Positions 53,081-60,942 of a stretch of 64,000 bases of DNA are shown here, one piece after another. This stretch comes from Peptococcaceae bacterium 1109 (GTDB taxonomy: Bacteria > Bacillota > Limnochordia > Darwinibacteriales > Darwinibacteriaceae): assembly GCA_001028815.1 (NCBI GenBank), contig LDJB01000001.1:639634-703633 (forward strand), written 5' to 3'. The position numbers and the translations under genes were made by a program. The notes beneath the pieces were generated by a model. The model saw only the letters and a list, made by a program, of their open reading frames with translations. It ran no database searches and was not told the origin of the DNA. Each line of letters starts with the position of its first letter. Within the stretch, counting starts at the first letter, position 1.

Positions 53081-53182
53081 CTACTTAAACTCGTTCAGCA
53101 TCAGGCGAGCCATCTCCCACACCAAGCGCAGCAGCCACAGGACCAATGCCAGTCGTACTGCAAGGTAGAGGATAGCCATCAT
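53081..53182 (-). CDS. 33-residue membrane microprotein, FhaB-like N-terminus without FHA domain
   Basis: Too short for the ORF track. ATG 53182 overlaps the fhaA stop as ATGA, and AAGGAG lies 5-6 bases ahead inside fhaA. The product MMAILYLAVRLALVLWLL continues RLVWEMARLMLNEFK and is one membrane helix with a positively charged flank. In actinobacterial and clostridial loci the next gene after fhaA is fhaB, which begins with just such a helix before its FHA domain. So this is either an fhaB remnant or a stand-alone membrane peptide; coupling to fhaA favours real translation. Confidence 0.65.
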   Translation of the reverse strand: MMAILYLAVRLALVLWLLRLVWEMARLMLNEFK

Positions 53183-53907
53183 ATAGACTCCTTGTATGTA
53201 AGTACAGCTGTCCCCACCTGGATTTGATCCCCGGGCTTCAAGGGCACTGCCGTCACCCGGGTTCCGTTTACGAACAGGCCATTGGTGCTGTTGCTGTCCT
53301 CAATAACCCATTCGCCGTCCCGCTTGGAAATCCGGGCATGGATGCGGCTCACATTAGGCTCATCTAGGACCAGGTCGCACTGGGAACTCCGCCCGATGGC
53401 CATGCCGTCCTTGAGTGGTATCGGGGAACTTGCCCCTCGCCCAACCTCAACGATCAGGCACCCTCCGAGAATCTGCTGCCTGCGAAAGACCTGGGTGTCC
53501 ACGTTGGGCTCTTCTTGAGAAGGCAGCTCTTCACACTGCCCTTCGCAAAACTCCGCCCTAACTTGGAGCTGGCCTGATGTGAGCTCCGGATCGGCTGCAA
53601 AGGCCACAGAAAGCGGCCCGATAAATCGCAATTGATCCTTTTCTGCTTTTTCTTGCAAAACTCCTTTCAGCTCGCCCTCCAAAGTTCGAGCCAGGGAGCT
53701 CATGTCCTCAAGATCCCCCTGGCTGAGGATAATGGTGAACTTGTTAGGGGCATAAACGCAAGCCATGCTCACCCGCTTGTGCCTGTCCACCGCGGATAGT
53801 AGAGCTCTTCCTACTTCCAGAGGTTCAACCCGCCTGGGAATCCGGCGGCGGAAGGCACCCTCGATCCAGCTGCTAAGGCGGTGTTCGATTCGCTCTAGGA
53901 GGCTCAC
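53179..53907 (-). CDS. fhaA: FhaA-type protein: DUF3662 plus forkhead-associated domain
   Basis: 242 residues from GTG 53907, overlapping the rlmN stop as GTGA. N-terminal DUF3662/FhaA_N domain (ERIEHRLSSWIEGAFRR, RVSMACVYAPNKFTIILS) and a C-terminal FHA domain with GRSSQCDLVLDEPNVSRIHA, then NSTNGLFVNGTRV, holding the phosphothreonine-binding Arg, Ser, and Asn. It reads kinase phosphorylation, in mycobacteria linking PknB to cell-wall synthesis. Context supports the same role. Confidence 0.93.
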   Translation of the reverse strand: MSLLERIEHRLSSWIEGAFRRRIPRRVEPLEVGRALLSAVDRHKRVSMACVYAPNKFTIILSQGDLEDMSSLARTLEGELKGVLQEKAEKDQLRFIGPLSVAFAADPELTSGQLQVRAEFCEGQCEELPSQEEPNVDTQVFRRQQILGGCLIVEVGRGASSPIPLKDGMAIGRSSQCDLVLDEPNVSRIHARISKRDGEWVIEDSNSTNGLFVNGTRVTAVPLKPGDQIQVGTAVLTYKESI

Positions 53908-54965
53908 TCCCCCCTCCTCCTTTCACCTTTGTGTACTTGGCGGAGTTGGCCGCAAGCTGCTTCAATATCTGTCCCTCGCTCCTTGCGGATCGAAGCTGGT
54001 ATGCCCTGCCGTTCCAGGATCTCCTTAAACAGCTTCACTTCATCACTCCTGGGGCGCTGAAAGCCCTCCACGGGGTTCACTGGGATTAGGTTGACGTGGC
54101 ACAGCATGTCTTTAAGTAGGCCAGCCAGCATATGGGCATCGTGTGGTGCATCATTAAACCCTGCCATCAGGGCATACTCAAAAGAGATACGCCGATTGGT
54201 TTTGGCGGTATACACGCGGCAGGCCTCAAGCAGTTCCTCAATGGGATATCGCCGGTTGATAGGCATTACTTGGGAGCGCCGGGCGTTATCTGGTGCGTGG
54301 AGGGAGACCGCTAGGTTGATCTGGGTGTTCAAATCGGCGAACTGCAGGATTTCAGGGACCAGCCCGCACGTTGAGATGGTGATTCTGCGCTGGCCCAGGT
54401 TCATCCCGGCTTTGTCTTGCATGACAGCCGCGGCGGCCATAACCTCAGTGAAGTTGGCAAAGGGTTCTCCCATCCCCATGAACACGATGTTCGTCACTCC
54501 TGGCGCACCTGGGGGCAGCGCCCCCCGGACAGCGTTCACCTGGCTGACGATCTCCGCCCGAGAGAGGTTGCGCACAAACCCGCTTCGGCCTGTGGCGCAA
54601 AACGAACAGTTCATGGCACACCCCACCTGCGCGGAGATGCATAGTGTCCCCCGCCCTGGTTCGGGAATGTACACCGCTTCAATAGTACTGTGATCAAATA
54701 GTTCGAACAGATACTTGATGGTGCCATCCTGAGATTCCCGGGTTAGGATAATCCGGCAGGCAGAGGGAGTCCGGTACTTCTCCTCCAGGTGCTCCACCAC
54801 TTCTTGCGGGAGGTTGTGCATCTCCTCAAAGCTCGAGGAAGCTTTCTGGTGCACCCAGCGAAACACTTGGTCTGCCCGGAACCTAGGCCAGCCTTGCTCC
54901 GCCATAAGCTGGGCCAGTTCTTCTTTATGTAGCCCCGCCACATGTAGTTTATCCATATTTTCCAT
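53904..54965 (-). CDS. rlmN: 23S rRNA / tRNA adenine-C2 methyltransferase RlmN
   Basis: 353 residues; GGAGG is 10 bases before ATG 54965. Radical-SAM cysteines in CAMNCSFCATG, GMGEPFANFTEV, and the SAM/Cys region LAVSLHAPDNARRSQVMP; the mechanistic C-terminal Cys is in EAACGQLR. Makes m2A2503 in 23S rRNA and m2A37 in some tRNAs. First gene of the fhaA-kinase-rpe operon on this strand. Confidence 0.97.
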   Translation of the reverse strand: MENMDKLHVAGLHKEELAQLMAEQGWPRFRADQVFRWVHQKASSSFEEMHNLPQEVVEHLEEKYRTPSACRIILTRESQDGTIKYLFELFDHSTIEAVYIPEPGRGTLCISAQVGCAMNCSFCATGRSGFVRNLSRAEIVSQVNAVRGALPPGAPGVTNIVFMGMGEPFANFTEVMAAAAVMQDKAGMNLGQRRITISTCGLVPEILQFADLNTQINLAVSLHAPDNARRSQVMPINRRYPIEELLEACRVYTAKTNRRISFEYALMAGFNDAPHDAHMLAGLLKDMLCHVNLIPVNPVEGFQRPRSDEVKLFKEILERQGIPASIRKERGTDIEAACGQLRQVHKGERRRGE

Positions 54966-55008
54966 ATATTACTTACCTCCAAGAACCGCTAAACAGAGGG
55001 TGATCACG

Positions 55009-55302
55009 GTGAAAACTCATAATAAAATATACTTTCTGACCAGTTATGTGGAATACCTCTTAGAAAGGGGCATCCGGTCTGAAGAATATTATCTCGGGGA
55101 TGCCTCTCGGTTTATCCGTTTTCTCTTAGCCAACTCCACAGAAGAAGATGTGCGCCGCTTTATCGAGGAGTCTGCGGTATCCGGCACGTACCGTCAGCGC
55201 CTGGAGAAGACTTTGCGCCGGTTTTTCACCTTTTGCAGCGAACACCTGGCAATAGAATGTCCCCAAAAAACAAAAAAACCAGACACACGCCAATTAGGGT
55301 AA
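55009..55302 (+). CDS. Stand-alone SAM-like (integrase core-binding) domain protein
   Basis: 97 residues from GTG 55009, preceded by GAGGGTG. The helices FLTSYVEYLLERG, YYLGDASRFIRFLL, EDVRRFIEES and TYRQRLEKTLRRFFTFC follow the N-terminal core-binding pattern of tyrosine recombinases (compare xerC in this window). The catalytic domain is absent: the gene stops 32 bases before tRNA-Pro. It might be a cut-down integrase left from an element that used the tRNA, or a small DNA-binding protein. Divergent from rlmN. Confidence 0.65.
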   Translation: MKTHNKIYFLTSYVEYLLERGIRSEEYYLGDASRFIRFLLANSTEEDVRRFIEESAVSGTYRQRLEKTLRRFFTFCSEHLAIECPQKTKKPDTRQLG

Positions 55303-55334
55303 AAGCAAGCGCTTGTGTCTAGTTCTATACAAAG

Positions 55335-55411
<77 letters not shown>

Positions 55412-55419
55412 CATTAGTA

Positions 55420-55449
55420 AGTATACACTTTCAGGCAGGACTTTGTCAA
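55420..55449 (-). promoter_or_regulatory. Promoter of tRNA-Pro
   Basis: TTGACA (55444-55449), 18-base spacer, TATACT (55420-55425), 9 bases before the mature 5' end. Confidence 0.88.
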
Positions 55450-55498
55450 TGTAGATAGAATACCCTCTTGGAGTAAATTCAGAGAAGGAGCTTGACTA

Positions 55499-56554
55499 AT
55501 GGACCAGTTAAAAGTAGCTGTGATCGGTTGCGGTAATGTCTCCAGCGTGCACTTGGCAGCGGTAGTGAACAATCCCCGTGCCCAACTTGTAGCCGTCTGC
55601 GATATTAAGCCAGAACGGGCTCAGGCAGCGGGGGAAGCGTACTCTGTCCCCTACTTCACTGATTACCACGATGTCCTTGCCCTAAAACCGGATGTGGTAC
55701 ACATCTGCACTCCCCACCACACCCATGCGGAGCTCACCATCGCCGCTTGTGAAAAGGGTATTCACGTCCTTACAGAAAAGCCAATGGCAGTGAGCCTCCA
55801 CGATGCTGACCGCATGATCACTGCTGCGGCAGAACATAACGTCACCCTAGGCGTGATCTTTCAAAACCGCTACAACCCTGCCTCCCTTGCTGTAAAGCAG
55901 GCGGTGGAATCAGGGCGTTTGGGGAAAATCAAAGGAGCACGGATGTTCGTCACATGGTATCGGCCTGATGAGTATTACTCCAAGAGCGACTGGAAGGGCA
56001 CCTGGGACAAAGAAGGGGGCGGGGTCCTCATCGACCAGGCGATCCATACCATGGACCTCATGCAGTGGATTGTAGGGGAGATTGATTACCTTAAGTCTGC
56101 CATGGCCAACCGTACCCATGACATTATTGATGTGGAAGATGTGGCGGAAGCCACCATTCACTTTAAGAACGGCGCTATTGGCAGCCTCTATGCCTGCAAC
56201 TTCTATACATATGATGCAGAGGTTTTCCTTGAGGTCCACGGCGAGCTGGGCACCGCGGTTATTGAGAAGGACAAGGCCCGCATCCGCATTCAAGGGCAGC
56301 CTGAAGAACGGGTCTACGCGGAGGGCGATCACGAAGTGGTGGGCAAATCCTACTGGGGTGTCAGCCACAAAGTGCAGATTGATGAGTTCTACCAGGATAT
56401 CCTAAATGGGCGGCGCCCACAGATCGATGGCGATGAAGGGCGCAAAGCTCTAGAGTTTGTCCGAGCATGCTACTACAGTGCTACCACCGGCGAGGCGGTA
56501 CACTTCCCCTTTAACGAGCCCCTGGGCTTTACTCCACCTTCCCTCACAAAATAG
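55499..56554 (+). CDS. Gfo/Idh/MocA-family NAD(P)-dependent oxidoreductase
   Basis: 351 residues. Rossmann fold at the start (VAVIGCGNVSSVHLAAV), EKP motif in HVLTEKPMAVSLHDA, and the catalytic region GGGVLIDQAIHTMDLMQW with the His. The C-terminal domain is the usual open beta sheet. Acts on a sugar, inositol or amino-sugar substrate that cannot be named. Single gene on the plus strand with its own terminator, likely accessory to this locus. Confidence 0.9.
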   Translation: MDQLKVAVIGCGNVSSVHLAAVVNNPRAQLVAVCDIKPERAQAAGEAYSVPYFTDYHDVLALKPDVVHICTPHHTHAELTIAACEKGIHVLTEKPMAVSLHDADRMITAAAEHNVTLGVIFQNRYNPASLAVKQAVESGRLGKIKGARMFVTWYRPDEYYSKSDWKGTWDKEGGGVLIDQAIHTMDLMQWIVGEIDYLKSAMANRTHDIIDVEDVAEATIHFKNGAIGSLYACNFYTYDAEVFLEVHGELGTAVIEKDKARIRIQGQPEERVYAEGDHEVVGKSYWGVSHKVQIDEFYQDILNGRRPQIDGDEGRKALEFVRACYYSATTGEAVHFPFNEPLGFTPPSLTK

Positions 56555-56567
56555 CGGCGAAATAGAC

Positions 56568-56612
56568 ACGGAGCCTCTTTGGTGCTAAACAGCACCGAAG
56601 GGGCTCCGTTTT
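56568..56612 (+). terminator. Long hairpin terminator after the oxidoreductase
   Basis: 18-bp stem ACGGAGCC..TGGTGC / GCACCG..GGCTCCGT with two G-U pairs and a 6-base loop, followed by TTTT. Only the plus strand has the T-run, so it serves the oxidoreductase, though it also separates it from convergent spo0A. Confidence 0.85.
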
Positions 56613-56617
56613 GTACC

Positions 56618-57373
56618 CTATTTGTGCAGCGCGTGGGCTTCTTCGGCCAATTTGGCGATAAACAGAGAGTTTGTTGGGACCCGTTCTCCCCCGAGCTGGC
56701 TGCAGAGCTCCTTGATACCGTCCCGGTTGCCATTTTCCCAAGCGGCAACAATGGCGTTGCGAATTGCAGCCTCCACTCCTCCAGGAGTGGTATTATACTT
56801 ATGGGCCAGGGCGGGATAGAGCTCCTTGGTAAGGGTCCCACTGAGATAACCGGTTGCAGCACACATCATCACAGCTTCTCTGATGTATGCGAAACCTTTG
56901 TAATGAGGGGGGACCCCTAGCTTATGTAAGATCCTGGTGATCGCGGCTTCCAGGTTCCCCGGCGCCCCGCCGTGGACAGCTGCGGCTTCTTGCCCTATGG
57001 CCACACGGGGTTGGGTGAACTGCCGGATCCGATCTGTCAAGACCTGCAAACTGAAGGGTTTGAGCATGAAATAATCCACGCCTAACTCTGTGAATCGGGC
57101 AATGAGATCGTCCCGGCCGAACGCGGTTAAGACAATAATCCGGGGCCTGCGCGCTAGGCTTAGTGAGTCTAAGCGCTCCAACACCCCTATGCCGTCCAGG
57201 TGGGGCATGGTGATGTCCAGGATAACCACGTCGGGCGCCAGTTCCCCGATGAGGGCCAGAGCTTGTTCCCCATCGTGGGCTTCTCCCACCATGGTTAAGT
57301 CTTCTTGGGTGGCAAAGTATTCGCGCAAAAGTCGGCACAATTCGACATTATTGTCCACAACCAGAATTCTCAT
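56618..57373 (-). CDS. spo0A: Spo0A-type sporulation response regulator, divergent
   Basis: 251 residues. Receiver domain: phospho-acceptor Asp53 in VVILDITMPHLDG, Thr in VLTAFG, Lys in MLKPFS. The first acidic pair is VVDNN, where family members usually have an Asp-Asp. The C-terminal Spo0A domain is plain (GVPPHYKGFAYIREAV, LYPALAHKYNTTP, VPTNSLFIAKLAEEA), yet the recognition helix reads GGVEAAIRNAI instead of SRVERAIRHAI. Not in its usual place beside spoIVB; it follows rsmB, 58 bases apart. Master sporulation regulator or a paralogue of one. Confidence 0.88.
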   Translation of the reverse strand: MRILVVDNNVELCRLLREYFATQEDLTMVGEAHDGEQALALIGELAPDVVILDITMPHLDGIGVLERLDSLSLARRPRIIVLTAFGRDDLIARFTELGVDYFMLKPFSLQVLTDRIRQFTQPRVAIGQEAAAVHGGAPGNLEAAITRILHKLGVPPHYKGFAYIREAVMMCAATGYLSGTLTKELYPALAHKYNTTPGGVEAAIRNAIVAAWENGNRDGIKELCSQLGGERVPTNSLFIAKLAEEAHALHK

Positions 57374-57396
57374 ATTCTCCCTCCTTCTCCACGTTC

Positions 57397-57403
57397 TTTG
57401 ACA
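57397..57403 (-). promoter_or_regulatory. Possible 0A-like box ahead of spo0A
   Basis: TGTCAAA, one base from the Spo0A box TGTCGAA, 24 bases before the spo0A start. A single 7-base near match has little weight; included because Spo0A autoregulates in Bacillus. Confidence 0.25.
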
Positions 57404-57431
57404 AAAGACAAACAGTTCCTTCTAGTGTCTT

Positions 57432-58769
57432 TTATTTCTTCCTGGAAAAGGCGGCGACAAAGAACCCATCGATGCGGTGGATGTGGGGCAAAAACAGGCG
57501 CATATGCGGCTCACTGCCTAGGGGTTCGGGGAACCACTCTGGCAAGGCCGCGGCTGAGAATTCCGGGTGTGTCTTGAGAAACCAATGGGCTATGCCTTCA
57601 CCCTCTTCCATGGTGATGGTACAGACGGAATAGACGAGCTTCCCGCCAGGTTTGACGAGCCTCGCAGCGCTTTCCATAATCTTCCGCTGAAGCTGGGCCA
57701 GGTCCTGAACCTCTTCTGGCCTGCGCCTCCAGCGGATGTCAGGGCGGTGGCCCAAGGTGCCAAGCCCAGAACACGGTGCATCCACCAAGATGCGGTCTCC
57801 AGGCGGGGCATCCAAGGGCTGAGAAGCGTCCCCCGGCACGGCCTTGATGATGCTAAACCCTTGCCGGCGGGCATTTTCTTCCACTTTCGCCAGGCGCTCT
57901 CCGCTGATATCCCACGCCCAGATTTCCCCTTGATCGTCCATCAGTTGGGCCATATGGGTGGCCTTGCCCCCTGGGGCACTGCACAGGTCGTGAATCACCT
58001 CTCCCGGCTGAGGGTTAACTGCATGGGCTACCAGGGCACTACCTTCGTCTTGGATGTAATAGGCGCCCTGATGGAACAGGGCGTCATCGACCCCGAGATG
58101 CCCGGGGAAAACGGTGATCACATCAGGGGCATAGCGGCCAGCTTGGACAGCTGCTCCCCGGGATTGGAAATGCTCCCTTACCTCTTCAACAGAACGGTTA
58201 CAGGTGTTTACCCGGAGTGTGGTTTGGGGCGGCGCGTTAAAGGCCTGGCACAGCTCTTCAGCACCGGTAAAGCCGAAGCGGGCGGCCCAGTCTGCTACCA
58301 TCCACTCTGGGAAAGAATAGCGCAGGGACAGGTAAGCTGTGGGGCGCGACGCTGGGTCAGGATACTGCACCCTGGCCTTACCCCTGAGAACCCCTCGGAG
58401 AATCCCGTTAACGAAGCCCTCTGCCCCCTTGCGGCCGAGCCTTCGGGCGCAGTTCACCGCTTCATGGACTGCAGCCCGGGCTGGGATGCGGTCGAGATAA
58501 AACAGCTGGTAAACCCCAACTCGCAGCACCTGGAGGATTTTCGGCTCAATATCCCTGAGCTTTCTGGAGCTGAACTGTTGGATGATGTGATCCAGGTTGA
58601 GTTTCATGCGCACAGTGCCGTACACCAGCTCGGTGAAGAGGCCCCGGTCTAAGGGAGAGAGGCTGGCTTGTTGGATAAAAGAATCGAGGATTTCGCCAAG
58701 GAAATCCCCTGATTCTTCAAACGTTTGCACCGCTAGCGCGGCTAAGAGGCGCGGATTCTGCTTTTCCAT
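57432..58769 (-). CDS. rsmB: 16S rRNA (cytosine-967 C5) methyltransferase RsmB
   Basis: 445 residues. N-terminal NusB-like RNA-binding domain (residues 1-140, SPLDRGLFTELVYGTVRM), C-terminal SAM domain with CSAPGGKATHMAQL, VDAPCSGLGTLGHRPDIRW and SVCTI containing the two catalytic cysteines. Located between fmt/metalloprotease and rlmN as in most Bacillota. Confidence 0.96.
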   Translation of the reverse strand: MEKQNPRLLAALAVQTFEESGDFLGEILDSFIQQASLSPLDRGLFTELVYGTVRMKLNLDHIIQQFSSRKLRDIEPKILQVLRVGVYQLFYLDRIPARAAVHEAVNCARRLGRKGAEGFVNGILRGVLRGKARVQYPDPASRPTAYLSLRYSFPEWMVADWAARFGFTGAEELCQAFNAPPQTTLRVNTCNRSVEEVREHFQSRGAAVQAGRYAPDVITVFPGHLGVDDALFHQGAYYIQDEGSALVAHAVNPQPGEVIHDLCSAPGGKATHMAQLMDDQGEIWAWDISGERLAKVEENARRQGFSIIKAVPGDASQPLDAPPGDRILVDAPCSGLGTLGHRPDIRWRRRPEEVQDLAQLQRKIMESAARLVKPGGKLVYSVCTITMEEGEGIAHWFLKTHPEFSAAALPEWFPEPLGSEPHMRLFLPHIHRIDGFFVAAFSRKK

Positions 58770-58771
58770 GA

Positions 58772-59464
58772 CTAGCGCCTTCTTGAATTCCTCAGGATCA
58801 GCAAGCGGAAGAGCTGGCTGGCGGCCATGGCCGCTGCTGCAACGTAAGTTAAGGCTGCGGCACTCAGCACTGCCTTGGCGTGAGGCGCTTCATTGGGGGC
58901 AATGTAACCGCCGTTGGTCAACAGCGCGATTGCTCGCCGGGACGCATCAAACTCCACTGGCAAAGTGACAACCTGAAACGCCAGGGCAGCGATGAAGAAC
59001 CAGATCCCTACGAGCATCAAGACATCCCACTGGAACACAAAGCCCATGATAAACAAAGGAAAGGCCATCTGCGACCCAATGCTTGCGATGGGGAACAAGT
59101 TGTTCCTGATACCCAAGGGCACGTAGTTGCGCGCGTGCTGGATGGCATGGCCCGTCTCGTGGGCCGCCACTCCTAGCGCAGCCACGCTGGTACTGCCGTA
59201 CACGGGGGCAGAAAGGCGCAGTACTTTGCGGCGGGGATCGTAGTGGTCTGTGAGGTGCCCTCCCACTTGCTCAACGGCAACATCGTAGAGGCCGTTGCTG
59301 TCCAGAATCCTTCTGGCCACCTGGGCCCCTGTGAGGCCGCTGGATGAGGCCACCCTCAGGTAACGCTGAAAGGTGCTGCTCACCTTGCTTTGGGCATAGA
59401 GGGCGAAGATCAAGGCTGGAATGAGCAGTAAGTAGGTTGGATCATACCAAAAGAACATAACCAT
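58772..59464 (-). CDS. Membrane zinc metallopeptidase (YugP family)
   Basis: 230 residues. N-terminal membrane segment (YLLLIPALIFALYAQ), HEXXH zinc motif in GVAAHETGHAIQHA, hydrophobic segments around 120-165, and the C-terminal sequence ASRRAIALLTNGGYIAPNE. Neutral zinc metallopeptidases of this kind are commonly encoded between fmt and rsmB in Clostridia. Substrate unknown. Confidence 0.93.
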   Translation of the reverse strand: MVMFFWYDPTYLLLIPALIFALYAQSKVSSTFQRYLRVASSSGLTGAQVARRILDSNGLYDVAVEQVGGHLTDHYDPRRKVLRLSAPVYGSTSVAALGVAAHETGHAIQHARNYVPLGIRNNLFPIASIGSQMAFPLFIMGFVFQWDVLMLVGIWFFIAALAFQVVTLPVEFDASRRAIALLTNGGYIAPNEAPHAKAVLSAAALTYVAAAAMAASQLFRLLILRNSRRR

Positions 59465-59474
59465 ACCTCCCTAG

Positions 59475-60398
59475 CTAATCCATAATGTTCTGGCCGGCTT
59501 TTAGGCGAAGGCCATTTGCGAGGTCTCGCCCGGAAATGACTTTCCGGCCCGGCCGCTGAACCTTTTCCAGTGCCAGTAAACCGCTGCCGCACCCCACCAC
59601 CAGGGCTGTTTCAGTGAGGCTCTCGATTTGCCCGGGGGGTGCCTGCCCCGGCAGGGGAACGGCTTCCCAGACTTTGATGCTTTCCCCCTGGATGTTTGTG
59701 TGGGCAGTGGGCCACGGATTCATGGCCCGCACTAAGCGGCTCAGTTTTTCCGCATCTTCTCTAAAGTCTAGATAGGCATCGTCTTTCGTCAGTTTGAAAG
59801 CGTACGTGGCCTGGCTGTGGTCCTGGGGGGTCCGGGGCGCGGTACCAGCGGCAATCTGCCGCACTGTCTCGGCTAAAAGATCGGCCCCTTTTACCATCAA
59901 GCGGTCGTGGAGCGTGCCCGCGGTATCTTCGGGCAAAATGGGCTCTTCCGCCTGGAGGATGATGTCCCCTGCATCCCACTCTGAGCTGAGGTACATGGTG
60001 GTTACACCTGTAACCCCATCCCCTTCAGCAATGGCTTTGTTGATGGGCGCAGCTCCCCTGTACTTGGGTAAGAGGGACGAGTGCAGGTTGATACACCCAA
60101 AGGGGGGCAGTTCGAGGAGAGTGTCGGGGATTTTCTGGCCGAAAGCCACCACTACGCACAAGTCTGGCCGGAGGTCTTGCATGAGCTTGATGAACTGCGG
60201 ATCTGCAACCCGCCGAGGCTGCAAAACGGGGATCCCCAGCCCTAAAGCAAGCTTCTTAACTGGGGACATGCCGATTTTCTGGCCTCTTCCTTGGGCTTTA
60301 TCTGGCTGGGTGACAACAGCCACCACGTGCTGCTGCTCCGCAAGGATCTCCAGGCTAGGTACGGCAAAGCTGGGCGTTCCCATAAAGACAATCCGCAT
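59475..60398 (-). CDS. fmt: Methionyl-tRNA formyltransferase
   Basis: 307 residues. Starts MRIVFMGTPSFAVPSLEIL; folate-binding/catalytic motif GCINLHSSLLPKYRGAAPI with Asn and His, and SEWDAGDIILQ; a C-terminal OB fold follows. Formylates initiator tRNA. Starts 3 bases after def. Confidence 0.97.
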   Translation of the reverse strand: MRIVFMGTPSFAVPSLEILAEQQHVVAVVTQPDKAQGRGQKIGMSPVKKLALGLGIPVLQPRRVADPQFIKLMQDLRPDLCVVVAFGQKIPDTLLELPPFGCINLHSSLLPKYRGAAPINKAIAEGDGVTGVTTMYLSSEWDAGDIILQAEEPILPEDTAGTLHDRLMVKGADLLAETVRQIAAGTAPRTPQDHSQATYAFKLTKDDAYLDFREDAEKLSRLVRAMNPWPTAHTNIQGESIKVWEAVPLPGQAPPGQIESLTETALVVGCGSGLLALEKVQRPGRKVISGRDLANGLRLKAGQNIMD

Positions 60399-60401
60399 GT
60401 A

Positions 60402-60890
60402 TTACTCACCCGCCTCTTGCTGCACTTCCTCCTGGGGAACCACATCGATCATGCGGTCTGTCATCAGCACTCCGTTCAGGTGATCGATTTCGTGCTGGAG
60501 CGCACGGGCCAAGAGGCCGTCGCCAGTGACCCTGATGGGCCTGCCCTTCTCGTCTAGGGCCTTCACAATCACGGAAGTGCTCCGCTTAACGTATGCCCGA
60601 AGGCCAGGGATGCTCAAGCACCCTTCCACATCGATCTCTTCCCCTTCGCTGTGGACAATTTCGGGGTTGATCAGGCAGATGGGCCCTTCCCCCACATCAA
60701 TGACGGCAATCTGCTTGCTCACACCGATCTGTGGTGCTGCAAGCCCGGCCCCATCGGCCACATACATGGTCTCCACCATATCCTTAATCAGTTTACGCAC
60801 TTTATTCGTGATCTGGGTAACGGGCTCTGCTTTTTGCCGCAGGACTTCCGCTCCCGGTTCATCTATTACCACGATTTTGTGTACAGCCAT
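60402..60890 (-). CDS. def: Peptide deformylase
   Basis: 162 residues. All three motifs are present: GAGLAAPQIG, EGCLSIPG (metal Cys), and QHEIDHLNGVL (two metal His and catalytic Glu). Removes the formyl group from new proteins. Has its own promoter, separate from priA. Confidence 0.97.
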   Translation of the reverse strand: MAVHKIVVIDEPGAEVLRQKAEPVTQITNKVRKLIKDMVETMYVADGAGLAAPQIGVSKQIAVIDVGEGPICLINPEIVHSEGEEIDVEGCLSIPGLRAYVKRSTSVIVKALDEKGRPIRVTGDGLLARALQHEIDHLNGVLMTDRMIDVVPQEEVQQEAGE

Positions 60891-60930
60891 TGATAGCCTC
60901 CATTCTATGACAAAGAAACGCCTTTACTTC

Positions 60931-60939
60931 ATTATACCA
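60931..60939 (-). promoter_or_regulatory. Extended -10 promoter for def-fmt operon
   Basis: TGGTATAAT (TGn plus TATAAT) on the minus strand, 40 bases before def and right against the priA stop. The -35 region is poor, as expected for extended -10 promoters. Confidence 0.65.
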
Positions 60940-60942
60940 CAT

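Noticed and set aside
55270-55330. AGACACA...TGTGTCT repeat and CAAGCGCTTG palindrome after tRNA-Pro as an attachment site
   Set aside because: No direct repeat of the tRNA 3' end is present nearby, so there is no evidence of an att site; it may just be a weak tRNA terminator.
57380-57425. Sigma-H promoter for spo0A (GAAGGAACT then AAAGAACGT)
   Set aside because: The -35 fits at 8 of 9 positions but the spacer is 14 instead of 11-12 and the -10 is imperfect.
57567-58652. 361-residue plus-strand ORF opposite rsmB
   Set aside because: Antisense to a clear RsmB; proline/cysteine-rich composition typical of a shadow frame in GC-rich DNA.
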